64,000 nucleotides of DNA. It comes from a virus. The stretch covers positions 85,597 to 149,596 of IMG/VR virus record IMGVR_UViG_3300031963_008876; one strand, written 5' to 3'. Shown here in pieces: positions 1 through 10,317 of the stretch; position 1 is the stretch's first letter; the number at the start of each line of letters is the position of its first letter. A program made the position numbers and the translations under genes. The notes below the pieces were generated by a model. That model was given only the letters and a program-made list of their open reading frames with translations, did no database searches and was not told the origin of the DNA.

Positions 1-2
1 AC

Positions 3-3000
3 ACTCTTCCATATGCCAACAGTTTGCTGTTTGGTGCAAAAGTTTGGGTTGACGACAATGGAGATGGTTTGTGGCAAGTGATTGAAAAACAAAACATTTT
101 CAGCGAAGTTACTTCAATTGCACCAGAGTATCTAGATGCCACAGAGGCATATGGATCAAGCGTATCTCAGGCCACTAATAGATTTGCTGCTTTAGTCGGC
201 AGCCCAAGATATGGATTTCCAACGTCTGCAAATCCAAAAGGCGGCGTTTACACTTATGTAAGAAGCACAAGCGATGTTTACCAGCCAGCTAGTCCTGTAT
301 CAAGCGGCGATGCGCTATTGACTTTGGATATAACTGGAGCAAGAGCGTATGGTACTTCAGTAAAATTTGGCAACAAAGACTGGGCAGTTGCAGGAGCACC
401 ATTGAGCTTGGGATCAGCCAGTCAAACCAATAACGGCTATGCCTGTGTAATCTATCGTGACACTGGATCTTATTTGCCAGACACCAACCCATATTTTAAT
501 TGGCAACTGTTGACCACTCCTGGTAGTGTGAGTGCAGACCAAGGAAGATTTGGCTATTCTGTAGCAATGAGTCTTGACGAACGTTGGATGTACGTTGGTG
601 CACCTGATGTAAACAAAGTGTATGCTTATGGCCGGGTTGACTGGGAAGATCAGTACTTTAGAACTGTAGGCAACGGATCTACAAAAGTATACTTGATCAA
701 TGATTACATCACTATAAGTGCAGCCACACAATTGCGTGTCACAGTTGATGGTGAGATTCAAACGTTGAACACAGATTACACAGTAAATGCTGCGTTGAAC
801 ACAGTGACATTTGTGTCTGCACCTGTAAGTGGATCTGATATTATCATTCGTCGTATTGCATTGCAAGATCTTGATGGCGCTGATTATTTCAGTGTAACAG
901 CCACTGGTGGATCGGGATCAGGAGCCTTGTTCACAGTTAGCAGACGTCGCGGAACTGTCACAGTTGGCGTTCAAGATGGCGGTACAGGTTATACTGTGGG
1001 CAATACATTGACTATTCCTGCTACCAGTTTTGGCGGCGGCACAGTGCCAGCCAATGATATTACATTTACGGTGGGCAGTGTAATAAGTGGTGAAATTATC
1101 ACTATTAGCACACCATCGTACACACCGCCAGCATTGGCAACTGTATTCTCATTAAATGAATATTTCTATCAAGTTGCACTGACAGACAGCACAATATACA
1201 GTTTTCAAATTGAAGTTGATGGAGTGCTTCAACGACCAAACATTGACTACACATTTAACACTTCAACCAAAGATGTTACCTTCTTGAATTCACCAGCCAG
1301 TGGCACCAGTATTTTGGCTCGAGCCAAAGACTATTGGTTGTATGTTGACACACTCACTGCTGGCGGTCTAGCTGCTGGCGCTCAATTTGGCTACAGCGTG
1401 AGTTGTAGTACTGATGGTCGTCAAGTCATGATTGGTGCGCCGTATGCCACTGCTGATGGAGAAACTGAAGCAGGTGTGGTATATGTGTTTGATCGCAATG
1501 TGCAAAAGTTTATCTGGAACAATGATCCAAGCTCGTCAAGTTTCACGGTGCTAGGTACACCAGTTGCGCCGGTGAGTGTGATTGTAAACAATCAGTTCTT
1601 GACCAATCAAAACTCCACCACACAAGATGCAAGCAATACCTTTACGGTCAATGGATCTACTGTGACTGTGAATCTTGCAAGCAATTTACAATCAGGTGAT
1701 ATTGTTGAAATTGAAACCAATCAGTTTGAACTGTTGCAAATCGTAACACAAGACGCTGTAGCTGAATTTAGCAACTTTGGGCAGAGTGTTGATCTCTGCA
1801 AATACAATTGCAGTCTATACGTTGGCGAACCGCAAAGCAGCATCCAGATTTACAAAGGTGGTGTGGTTGAACGAAGTCTAAATCAAAGCAGAGTGTATGG
1901 TGTAATTACTGCGCTGAATGCCAGTCCTGCCCTCACAGCTGGCAATACTTTGCGGGTGAACAATATGGATGTGGCGGTACCAACAGCACCCAACAACACT
2001 GTGTCTGGTTTGGCCGCAGCCATTAACGCTGCTGTGCCCAATGTAACAGCCACAGTGACCAGTGGCCTGCTCACACTCAGCGTGACAAATTTTGATTCTG
2101 CGCCTGCTGGAAACAAACTACAAGTGGCCCCAGGCAGCATAGGAGCAGCATTTGACAGTCTTGGATTTAACACATTTGAATGGACACAAACAATTCAAAG
2201 CCCGTACCCTGTAAAATTTGCTGGGTTTGGCTCCAGTATCAGCGTTGATGATACTGCAACCACTTTGGTAGTAGGTGCTCCTCGTGGAACCATGTACTTG
2301 ATCACAATATTTGATGACTATGTAGAGTTGTTTGATGCAGGTGCAACATCATTCTTTACCACTATAGATCAAAGTGGTGCTGTTTACACATATGATTTGT
2401 TGAACAGTGCCAACAGTAGCATAACCAATCCAAGCAAGTTTATTTTTGGTAATCAGATTGCCATAACTTCAATTGATTATCTGGATCAGTTGGGAGTTTC
2501 GGTTGACTACACATCTGGAGTGCTTTGGATGGGCGCACCTGGTACAGACTTCGGGGACAGTAGCAGTAGCAATTACGGTCAAGCTCATGTGTGGCAAAAT
2601 GCCACACGATCACCAGCTTGGGCTCCAATTAGAATTGAACAACCAGTTGTTGATGTGCGTCTGTTAAACAGCGTTTTCTTGTATGACAGAATATCATCGG
2701 CCACAACAGAATTTTTAGACTTCTTTAATCCATTGCAAGGCAAGATACTTGGTGCTGCTCGTCAGAACATTGATTACATTGGCGCAGTTGACCCTGGCAG
2801 TTACAATGTAGGACCAGTTGGAGTGCGCGGCACCACCTGGGGCGCAGAACATGTGGGAGAAATTTGGTGGGATATCAGTACAGTAAGATTTATTGATCCC
2901 AACCAAGACGATATTGTTTACGCCAGCCGACGTTGGGGACAAGTGTTTCCTGGCAGCTCAATTGATGTGTATCAGTGGATTGTGAGTTCTGTTCCACCTG

Positions 3001-6000
3001 CTAACTATGCTGGTCCTGGAACACCTTACAGCATATCTAGTTATACTATCAACACTGTGTTAAGTCGAGATGGCAACTTTAACACTCAATACTTTTTCTG
3101 GGTGCGTGGTATCACTGATGTGGCCACACAGAAAAATAAAACTCTTAGTGCAGCAACTATTTCTCAGTATATTGAAAATCCTCGATCAACTGGCATTGCA
3201 TATCTAGCACCAATTAATTCCAGCACAGTTGCATTATACAATTGTGAAACATTAATTGAAGCTGAAGATACCATACTCCACATTGAATTTGATAAAGAAC
3301 TAACCAATGCCAATGTTCACGTGGAATATGAACTGATAGCTCAAGGGCGTGCTGATGGCTTCTTGAGTGATAATCTCTATAGAAAACTACAAGATTCATT
3401 CTGCGGAGTTGACACAGCAGGTAATATAGTGCCAGACATTAATCTGGGGCCAGCTGAACGTTACGGAGTACAATTCCGTCCTCGACAGTCAATGTTTGTT
3501 GATAGATTTGCGGCACTAAAAAATTACATTGTTCGAGCCAATACTGTATTAAAACAGTACACAATAAGTGAAAGCCGTAGCTTTGCTTTGTTAAACAGTG
3601 CTGAACCTGAACTGCCATCTACAACGATAGTTAATGGAGCAACAGTAATTAACTGGAACAAGCGGATACCTAACTTAGAAATTTTAACTTATAATTTTGA
3701 AGCACCTGGCGGCGACGCCATTGGTTACAAATATCTTGTGGTTAGCGACAGTGACAATCGAGGTCTTTGGACAATTTACACTGTAGAAGAAAATCCAAAC
3801 ACTGGCAATCCAGAATTGGTATTGAGTCGAGTGCAAAATTATCGCACAACAGACTACTGGAGTTACATTGACTGGTATCGTCCAGGATACAATTCCAGTA
3901 TCAAACCTGTGGCAGAAGTTCCAACTTATTCTAGCTTGGCAACAATATCTGTGACCACAGGAGCCAGCGTAAAAGTAACTGCAAATGCACAAGGCAAATT
4001 TGAAATTTATCTAAAAACTGATCTTGGATTTGAGCGTGTGGGACTTGAAGATGGAACTATTGCAATTTCTGCAGAAATCTATGATTATGCTCTTGGAAGA
4101 TTTGGATTTGACGTTGAAGTGTTTGATGCACAATACTTTGACCAAGAACCTGTAATTGAAACAAGAAAAATTATCCAAGCTATCAATGAAGAATTGTTTG
4201 TGGATGATTTGGCCATTGAACGAAATCGCAGTTTGACTTTGATGTTTGACTTTATACTCAGCGAGTTTGCTGCTCCTGAATGGCTGGTCAAAACATCACT
4301 GATTGACGTTGATCACAGAATTCGAGAATTGCTGCCATTCCAGAATTACAGCCGTGACAATCAAGAATTTGTGATTGACTACCTTCAAGAAGTAAAACCA
4401 TATCACGTGCAAGTGCGCGAGTTCAATCTCACGTACTTTGGCAACGACTTGTACCAAGGAGATTTAACAGACTTTGACGTTCCAGCGTTTTATAACACCA
4501 CATTACCTGTACCACAATATACAAGTCCTATCTTGTTGCCGTACGCACACAGCGCGGCTCAAATTAGTAACACACTAAGTGATACTGAATCAACTGATCA
4601 AATTTGGACAGAGTGGCCTTACAGTCAGTGGTACAACAATTATCTGTTGAGCGTGGAAACAATTGTTGTTACATTCAACGGAACTGGATACACTACTGCA
4701 CCTCAGGTTACCATAGTAGGAGATGCGGTAACGCCCGCAGAAGCCACTGCTTTGATTAATTCAGCAGGACAAGTAGTAGCAATCAACGTAACCAATCCTG
4801 GCAGCGGATACCAAGCAACTCCCGCCATAGTGTTTTCAGGTGGTAACGGCACAGGCGCTCAAGCCTATGCCAACATGATTAACAGAAACTCAGCTGACTT
4901 TGATGCACAAGTTTACAACGTTAACCCTGCGGTAAATTTTGATCAATGGGAAATTGATACCAATAGCAACATACCTCTTACCACGGTGAGAGCATTCAAA
5001 ACAGTAATCAAGTACGACCGTTATCAGTATCAAACATCAGTACAAACTTGGAGTTCTACTGGAATTTACCTCAACGGAACTTTGGTACGTTATGATGATC
5101 GTGTGTGGAGTGCTGACAGTAGCGACGGAAGTTCAGCTGTGGTTGGCCCTACATTTGATCTTGAAGATTGGGTGGAAGTTGACCCGGGCACATTGAGTGG
5201 TGTAGACCGTACCATGGGCTACTATGTGTCTGGCATTAACTCGCCAGGACTTGAATTGCCTTTGTTGATTGATGGTGTTGACTACCCAGGAGTTCAAGTG
5301 TGGGGTGATTACTTCTTGGGCACAGAAATTGTTGATGCTCAATACGAAAGTGAATTTACAGACATTGAATTAGGGCTACGCAACACAGATGTCAATGTAG
5401 ACGGCGGCGAATTTATTGGGCCTTACGAAGGACATGCGCCAGAAGAATTGGTCAACGGATCAGAGTTTGATACATTGGACATAAGAGTTTATACTCGACC
5501 AGGATCTGACTGGCAAATGGACGGTCATGGATTCCAAATTGGTGTTATCAACTATGTGTACAACCCAGCAACATCTTATATTTTGAGCTGGAGCGGAGTG
5601 GTAGATCATCCAGTGCAAGTACTGGTTAGCAATCAAACGTCAGGGCGTACCATGACATTAGATGTGGATTACTACATCAATTGGGGCAACGAAACTGTAG
5701 AAATTGTTCCTAGCGAAGGATTTGCCACTGATGATGTTGTGAACATTTCAGTATATGAATTAGGTGGCGGCAACCAGTTGTATCGGGACAACTATACTGG
5801 TGCAGAAATTGGAAATTCAGTGATAATTCCAGTAGACGATGCAGAAATCTACACTGTGGCTATTTTTGTCAACGGCGAATCGTCTGCTGTCCCGTCTTGG
5901 GAACCATACTACGATGCAGATGCCTGGAACATTTTGCAAAGTTATCCAATCAACATGGTGGTTATTAATACCAGTGTTTACTACAGATCAATACAGGCAG

Positions 6001-7733
6001 TACCAGAAGGCACTGATATAACTGACACAACGTATTGGGAAGTGTATGTTCCCACATTGTTGACCAAAGTAACTTTGGCCAGTACACCCGGCGATGCTGA
6101 CGGTATCGCATTGGTAGCATTTGGAATTCAAACACCAACACAATACTCATGGTCTACTCCACAAGTTCAATATCAAGTGGTTGATGCAACAGTGATCAGC
6201 ACTAGTGGATTTACATTAGATAATTCTGTTGCAGGAACAAATCCTGCCAACATGATTGTAACAGTAAATGGACTGCGCTTGACTCCCCCAGCTGGCATTG
6301 AGTGGCAGGGAGACGACAGCTCAACCAGTTTTGGCCTGCCACAGAGATTGGGAAGTAGCTTTTTACAATCAACTATTAATGCCATAACAGATATACAAGT
6401 ATACAAAAACAGTGAGTTGCAAGTACAGAGCTTTGGTGCAACAGCTGGTGACTATTCTGTAACCAACTGGGACGGATCTAACACTCCAGGAAGACAAGTG
6501 GTGTTCAATGCTGCGCCAGCGGCTGGTGATACAATTTTAATTTCAGTAAGTACCCTGGCTGATTATAGTCTGGCAGGATCGTTATTGCAACTCAATACAA
6601 CACCACCATTGGATAGCATAATATCAGTAACCACATTCAATGAAACCACTCAGCAAAGTATTGCCACATTAGTGTTTGTTGGACCAATTGTTGAAGGTAT
6701 TACTATTGCAGAACCCTACGACAGCACTGATTTTGATACTGGATCAGTCAGCGGATTGCCAGGATCGTTTGACTACAGCGCAGGTACTGCTATCAGCAAA
6801 AATGATTTTTATCTAGATCGTCCAGGCATTGAAGCAGGCAGACTATGGGTAACATTAGATGGTTATCGTTTGTTTGAAGGTCAAGATTACACTGTGGTAG
6901 ACGACTACATAATTTTGGCCAGTGGTGCAATTGGCACATCTCAAATTTTAGCTGTTACAGAATTTACTGAAAGTCTAGTGCCCGAAGCATCCGCATTCCG
7001 CATATTCCAAGACATGCGTGGAGTTCAAGGAACTTACAGAATTACACCAGCAACCACAACCACGCTAACACAACCTTTGTTGGCTGCTGGCAACACAATT
7101 CATGTGGCTGATGCAAACGCATGTGCTGAACCCAATTTGCCAGAAGGTATATTTGGTATAATTACCATCGACGGTGAGCGAATCATGTACAGAGAGCGCA
7201 ATGTGGGCACACATACCTTGACAGGTCTGCGTCGCGGCACAGCAGGAACAGGTGCAGCCGACCATGAAACTGGCGCAGATGTGTATGACATGAGCCGCGG
7301 CAATTTGTTGGCCGAGCAGTATCAAAACTATGTGGTAAGTGATACCAGTGTTGGCGATGGTTCAACAACAATATTCTATGCCCCAAGTATTGATATCAGT
7401 GACTTTGGTGATTCCAGCAGCATTTACACAGAAACTATAGAAGTATATGTTGGAGGTGTTCGTCAGTATAACTACAGCGATAGTTCTGTATCAATTGAGC
7501 CCGGGCAATATCGTTGGATTGTAACTGATTTTGAACCGCTAGCAATTGAGTTTATTACTGATTCAAACCCAATTGATCCTATGTTAGCACCTCCTCCAGG
7601 CGTGGAAATAACCATATTGCAACGCCGCGGCTTGGGCTGGTACGGAACCGGAATCAAAGTCAATGACGGTTTGGCCCTGCAAGAAACTGACACACCGCAG
7701 GCAAGGTTCTTGACCGGGCGGAACGGAGCATAA
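3..7733 (+). CDS. Giant virion structural protein, 5' end outside window
   Basis: The reading frame is open to the left window edge, so the start codon lies upstream; a TTG at 24 is only an internal candidate. At least 2576 residues are visible. The first ~840 residues hold seven FG-GAP-like blades, each a (F/A/L)xG/YGxSV strand followed by a (V/I/M/A)G(A/S/E)P strand, near residues 42, 109, 176, 455, 585, 735 and 823, which would fit a seven-bladed beta-propeller. The rest is rich in modules of the form V-x-VDG-x-Q ... DY ... V-x-F ... AP-x-G-x-I, as in phage fibre and baseplate proteins. It is followed by other structural genes. The role as a tail or baseplate-associated adhesin is inferred; I do not recognise a named homologue. 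Confidence 0.8.
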   Translation, partial: TLPYANSLLFGAKVWVDDNGDGLWQVIEKQNIFSEVTSIAPEYLDATEAYGSSVSQATNRFAALVGSPRYGFPTSANPKGGVYTYVRSTSDVYQPASPVSSGDALLTLDITGARAYGTSVKFGNKDWAVAGAPLSLGSASQTNNGYACVIYRDTGSYLPDTNPYFNWQLLTTPGSVSADQGRFGYSVAMSLDERWMYVGAPDVNKVYAYGRVDWEDQYFRTVGNGSTKVYLINDYITISAATQLRVTVDGEIQTLNTDYTVNAALNTVTFVSAPVSGSDIIIRRIALQDLDGADYFSVTATGGSGSGALFTVSRRRGTVTVGVQDGGTGYTVGNTLTIPATSFGGGTVPANDITFTVGSVISGEIITISTPSYTPPALATVFSLNEYFYQVALTDSTIYSFQIEVDGVLQRPNIDYTFNTSTKDVTFLNSPASGTSILARAKDYWLYVDTLTAGGLAAGAQFGYSVSCSTDGRQVMIGAPYATADGETEAGVVYVFDRNVQKFIWNNDPSSSSFTVLGTPVAPVSVIVNNQFLTNQNSTTQDASNTFTVNGSTVTVNLASNLQSGDIVEIETNQFELLQIVTQDAVAEFSNFGQSVDLCKYNCSLYVGEPQSSIQIYKGGVVERSLNQSRVYGVITALNASPALTAGNTLRVNNMDVAVPTAPNNTVSGLAAAINAAVPNVTATVTSGLLTLSVTNFDSAPAGNKLQVAPGSIGAAFDSLGFNTFEWTQTIQSPYPVKFAGFGSSISVDDTATTLVVGAPRGTMYLITIFDDYVELFDAGATSFFTTIDQSGAVYTYDLLNSANSSITNPSKFIFGNQIAITSIDYLDQLGVSVDYTSGVLWMGAPGTDFGDSSSSNYGQAHVWQNATRSPAWAPIRIEQPVVDVRLLNSVFLYDRISSATTEFLDFFNPLQGKILGAARQNIDYIGAVDPGSYNVGPVGVRGTTWGAEHVGEIWWDISTVRFIDPNQDDIVYASRRWGQVFPGSSIDVYQWIVSSVPPANYAGPGTPYSISSYTINTVLSRDGNFNTQYFFWVRGITDVATQKNKTLSAATISQYIENPRSTGIAYLAPINSSTVALYNCETLIEAEDTILHIEFDKELTNANVHVEYELIAQGRADGFLSDNLYRKLQDSFCGVDTAGNIVPDINLGPAERYGVQFRPRQSMFVDRFAALKNYIVRANTVLKQYTISESRSFALLNSAEPELPSTTIVNGATVINWNKRIPNLEILTYNFEAPGGDAIGYKYLVVSDSDNRGLWTIYTVEENPNTGNPELVLSRVQNYRTTDYWSYIDWYRPGYNSSIKPVAEVPTYSSLATISVTTGASVKVTANAQGKFEIYLKTDLGFERVGLEDGTIAISAEIYDYALGRFGFDVEVFDAQYFDQEPVIETRKIIQAINEELFVDDLAIERNRSLTLMFDFILSEFAAPEWLVKTSLIDVDHRIRELLPFQNYSRDNQEFVIDYLQEVKPYHVQVREFNLTYFGNDLYQGDLTDFDVPAFYNTTLPVPQYTSPILLPYAHSAAQISNTLSDTESTDQIWTEWPYSQWYNNYLLSVETIVVTFNGTGYTTAPQVTIVGDAVTPAEATALINSAGQVVAINVTNPGSGYQATPAIVFSGGNGTGAQAYANMINRNSADFDAQVYNVNPAVNFDQWEIDTNSNIPLTTVRAFKTVIKYDRYQYQTSVQTWSSTGIYLNGTLVRYDDRVWSADSSDGSSAVVGPTFDLEDWVEVDPGTLSGVDRTMGYYVSGINSPGLELPLLIDGVDYPGVQVWGDYFLGTEIVDAQYESEFTDIELGLRNTDVNVDGGEFIGPYEGHAPEELVNGSEFDTLDIRVYTRPGSDWQMDGHGFQIGVINYVYNPATSYILSWSGVVDHPVQVLVSNQTSGRTMTLDVDYYINWGNETVEIVPSEGFATDDVVNISVYELGGGNQLYRDNYTGAEIGNSVIIPVDDAEIYTVAIFVNGESSAVPSWEPYYDADAWNILQSYPINMVVINTSVYYRSIQAVPEGTDITDTTYWEVYVPTLLTKVTLASTPGDADGIALVAFGIQTPTQYSWSTPQVQYQVVDATVISTSGFTLDNSVAGTNPANMIVTVNGLRLTPPAGIEWQGDDSSTSFGLPQRLGSSFLQSTINAITDIQVYKNSELQVQSFGATAGDYSVTNWDGSNTPGRQVVFNAAPAAGDTILISVSTLADYSLAGSLLQLNTTPPLDSIISVTTFNETTQQSIATLVFVGPIVEGITIAEPYDSTDFDTGSVSGLPGSFDYSAGTAISKNDFYLDRPGIEAGRLWVTLDGYRLFEGQDYTVVDDYIILASGAIGTSQILAVTEFTESLVPEASAFRIFQDMRGVQGTYRITPATTTTLTQPLLAAGNTIHVADANACAEPNLPEGIFGIITIDGERIMYRERNVGTHTLTGLRRGTAGTGAADHETGADVYDMSRGNLLAEQYQNYVVSDTSVGDGSTTIFYAPSIDISDFGDSSSIYTETIEVYVGGVRQYNYSDSSVSIEPGQYRWIVTDFEPLAIEFITDSNPIDPMLAPPPGVEITILQRRGLGWYGTGIKVNDGLALQETDTPQARFLTGRNGA

Positions 7734-7736
7734 ATA
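7729..7736 (+). promoter_or_regulatory. T4-like late promoter candidate CATAAATA
   Basis: The octamer differs by one base from the T4 late consensus TATAAATA. It overlaps the TAA stop of the giant structural gene and lies just upstream of the small gene at 7744. The same placement over a stop codon recurs at 8491. Confidence 0.4.
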
Positions 7737-7743
7737 ATAGACC

Positions 7744-7893
7744 ATGTCAAATACCGAAGTTAATAAACCTCAGAATCCCAAACCCGCTGATCCACAGCGC
7801 CGCCCAAATGAGCAGGGCACTATTTCTGTGCAGGCTCACATGAGGATTTTTGATCCAAAAACCCAAAAAACTTATGTGGAGGGAAGAGCATGA
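7744..7893 (+). CDS. Small hypothetical protein (49 aa) between structural genes
   Basis: The ATG follows the giant structural gene by ten bases, and the TGA overlaps the next ATG (ATGA), so it sits translationally coupled in the structural operon. The N-terminal half is rich in Pro, Gln, Asn and Arg, and the C-terminal half contains the stretch MRIFDPKTQKTYVEGRA, which could be a short beta hairpin. It has no signal peptide or membrane segment. Its position suggests a small virion or assembly protein, but the sequence alone does not show a function. Confidence 0.6.
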   Translation: MSNTEVNKPQNPKPADPQRRPNEQGTISVQAHMRIFDPKTQKTYVEGRA

Positions 7894-8495
7894 TAGTACC
7901 AGGACTGTGCAAAATTGAAGGATTTGTAAAAATACATGACCCAGTTTCGGGCGAAATTTTACTAGATAAAAAGAACGCAATTCACTACGAAAATATATCC
8001 ATTGCCATGGCCCAAACACTGAGCAATAGAGGACTGGGTAGAATATACGAAATGGCATTTGGCAACGGCGGCAGCTCTGTAGATCCCACAGGCGTGATCA
8101 CTTACTTGCCCCCAAATACCACAGGACAAAACGCTGATCTTTATAACGAAACATACGCCAAGGTTGTGGACGATAATGATGCAGCAGACACTGACCCAAC
8201 CAATAATAAAATGACAGTGCTACACACATCGGGCACAGTGTACACAGATATCTTGGTAACTTGTTTGCTGGACTACGGCGAACCACCAGAACAACAGGCT
8301 TTTGATAATTCTACCAATTTCAATGGTGAATTTGTTTTTGACGAACTGGGACTCAAATCCTGGAATGGATCTGCTGACGATTTAAGATTGATTACACATG
8401 TGATTTTTCACCCTGTGCAAAAGAGCTTGAACCGTCAAATTCAGATTGACTACACACTGCGGATACAGACGCTGAGCAACATAAACGCTGTATAA
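7890..8495 (+). CDS. Virion structural protein (201 aa)
   Basis: The gene begins within the stop codon of the preceding small gene. The product is soluble, without signal peptide or coiled coil, and contains a glycine-rich AFGNGGSS segment near residue 55 and a beta-rich C-terminal half ending in DYTLRIQTLSN. It lies between the giant structural protein and a fibre gene, and its stop codon overlaps a perfect late-type promoter octamer. A baseplate or tail-associated role is inferred from position. I do not recognise the family with certainty. Confidence 0.7.
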   Translation: MIVPGLCKIEGFVKIHDPVSGEILLDKKNAIHYENISIAMAQTLSNRGLGRIYEMAFGNGGSSVDPTGVITYLPPNTTGQNADLYNETYAKVVDDNDAADTDPTNNKMTVLHTSGTVYTDILVTCLLDYGEPPEQQAFDNSTNFNGEFVFDELGLKSWNGSADDLRLITHVIFHPVQKSLNRQIQIDYTLRIQTLSNINAV

Positions 8496-8498
8496 ATA
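8491..8498 (+). promoter_or_regulatory. T4-like late promoter TATAAATA
   Basis: This is an exact match to the T4 late promoter octamer. It overlaps the TAA stop of the gene ending at 8495 and lies 25 bases before the ATG of the fibre gene at 8524. The exact match at a structural gene supports a T4-type late transcription system. Confidence 0.6.
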
Positions 8499-8523
8499 TT
8501 CGAACTAGGAACAGGTAACTGAC

Positions 8524-10305
8524 ATGGCATATACAATTACACTAACAGACGGCACAGTTTTTGCAACTATTGCTGATGGTGCAACAAACACCGCAAGCGC
8601 AATGACATTAGTGGGCAAAAACTACGCTGGATACGGTCAATTTTTGGACAATAACTTTGTTCGATTGTTGGAAAATGGATCTAACACTTCGGCGCCCGCT
8701 GCTCCGTTGACCGGACAGTTGTGGTGGGACAAAACCAACAACTTGCTGAAAGTTTACAATGGTTCTGTATTCAAAACTATTAGTGCTGCCACTGCAAGTT
8801 CTAGTGCTCCTGCATCAAACGTCACTGGCGACTTGTGGTATGATACCACTAACCAGCAGCTGAAAGTTTGGACTGGCGCTGCATTTATTGTGGTTGGCCC
8901 AGCATACAGTGCCAGCCAAGGAACGTCAGGTGCAATTCCTGAAACCATTACAGACTCAGTTGGTGGTACAAAATACATTACCAGTTTGTATGTAAACAAC
9001 AACCGTGTGGGTATTGTGTATGATACATCAAGTTTTGTTCCTCAAGCCAGCTTGCAAGCAACATTCCCCACAGTTTATCCTGGCATTACATTAACAGCTA
9101 CTAATAGCCCAATTTTTGCTGGTACTGCAAACAATGCCAGCTACCTTAACAGCTTGACCAGTTCACAATTCATGCGCAGTGATACCAATACTTCTACCAC
9201 TGGTATTTTGCGTGTGTTAAACAATTCAGGATTGTTTGTGGGTGCAACCAACGCATTCAGCGTAACACAAAGTTCAAATGATGCACAAATCCGCGGAGAC
9301 ATTTCAGGCGGCAATTTGATTATTCAAGCCAACGTGGGCGGAACTATCTACAACGTTGCTAGAGCATTAGGAGGCAATGGAACATTTGCAGTGGCCAATG
9401 CTGCCACAGTTGGCACCACACTTGGCGTTACAGGCAACGTCACAGGCGGTAACGTATTAACAGGCGGATTGGTCTCAGCCACAGGCAACGTCACAGGCGG
9501 TAACGTGATTGCAACCACCTTGGTACAAGGTGTCACAGTCAGTGCCAGCGGAAACGTACAAGCTGGCAACTTGCGTACTACTGGCCTGGTGTCGGCCACT
9601 GGTAACATTGATTCAGCTGGTAACATTGCTGGCACTTTCTTCCTTGGTAACGGCAGCCAGCTCACAGGGTTGAGCGCAGCGGTTAGCGTGACCAAGATTG
9701 TTAACGGATCCACTGAAGCCAACATTGGCGCACCAGGTGGTAACGCCAACATTTCTGTAGGCGGAACAGGAAACGTAGCAGTGTTTACAACTTCTGGTGC
9801 AATTCTTACAGGCCTAACTGTGCCTAGTATTGACAAGTCTGGCACAAACGCTGTAGGCAACATTGGGTCATCTGTGAATTATTTTAACCGTGTGTTTGCC
9901 ACAGCTACCACAGCCTTGTACGCTGACGTTGCAGAACGTTTTGAAGCAGACGAGTTACTAGAACCAGGCACTGTGGTTGAACTAGGCGGCACAAAAGAAA
10001 TCACTCGAGCACGTAAAGATCTAAGCGAAAATGTGTTTGGTGTGATAAGTACTAGACCAGCTTATACCATGAACGGTGGCGCAGGCGAGGACGATACACA
10101 TCCTCCAGTTGCAATGACTGGGCGTGTACCAGTTCAAGCAATTGGTGTAATACACAAAGGTGATAGATTGGTCAGCGCAGGCAACGGTGTTGCTCGTGCT
10201 GCACAAGCTGGTGAAGCCACAGCCTTCAATGTAATTGGCCGATCACTAGATAACAAACTAGACGCTGGATTGGGTACAATTGAAGCTATTGTGACAATAA
10301 AATAA
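8524..10305 (+). CDS. Tail-fibre-like structural protein (593 aa)
   Basis: The N-terminal ~130 residues carry two copies of a G-x-LW(W/Y)D-TxNxxLKV(Y/W)xG motif, a fibre-type repeat that includes aromatic residues. The middle (about residues 300-390) is a low-complexity GNVTGGNV/SATGN repeat, probably a fibrous beta region. The C-terminal ~130 residues begin with a YADVAERFEAD segment followed by a compact domain containing VPVQAIGVIHKGD, which resembles C-terminal domains of fibre proteins that assist trimerisation or self-cleavage. A perfect late promoter octamer lies upstream. The assignment as a tail or head fibre is well supported, but the receptor is unknown. Confidence 0.8.
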   Translation: MAYTITLTDGTVFATIADGATNTASAMTLVGKNYAGYGQFLDNNFVRLLENGSNTSAPAAPLTGQLWWDKTNNLLKVYNGSVFKTISAATASSSAPASNVTGDLWYDTTNQQLKVWTGAAFIVVGPAYSASQGTSGAIPETITDSVGGTKYITSLYVNNNRVGIVYDTSSFVPQASLQATFPTVYPGITLTATNSPIFAGTANNASYLNSLTSSQFMRSDTNTSTTGILRVLNNSGLFVGATNAFSVTQSSNDAQIRGDISGGNLIIQANVGGTIYNVARALGGNGTFAVANAATVGTTLGVTGNVTGGNVLTGGLVSATGNVTGGNVIATTLVQGVTVSASGNVQAGNLRTTGLVSATGNIDSAGNIAGTFFLGNGSQLTGLSAAVSVTKIVNGSTEANIGAPGGNANISVGGTGNVAVFTTSGAILTGLTVPSIDKSGTNAVGNIGSSVNYFNRVFATATTALYADVAERFEADELLEPGTVVELGGTKEITRARKDLSENVFGVISTRPAYTMNGGAGEDDTHPPVAMTGRVPVQAIGVIHKGDRLVSAGNGVARAAQAGEATAFNVIGRSLDNKLDAGLGTIEAIVTIK

Positions 10306-10317
10306 CGGGATACAAGA

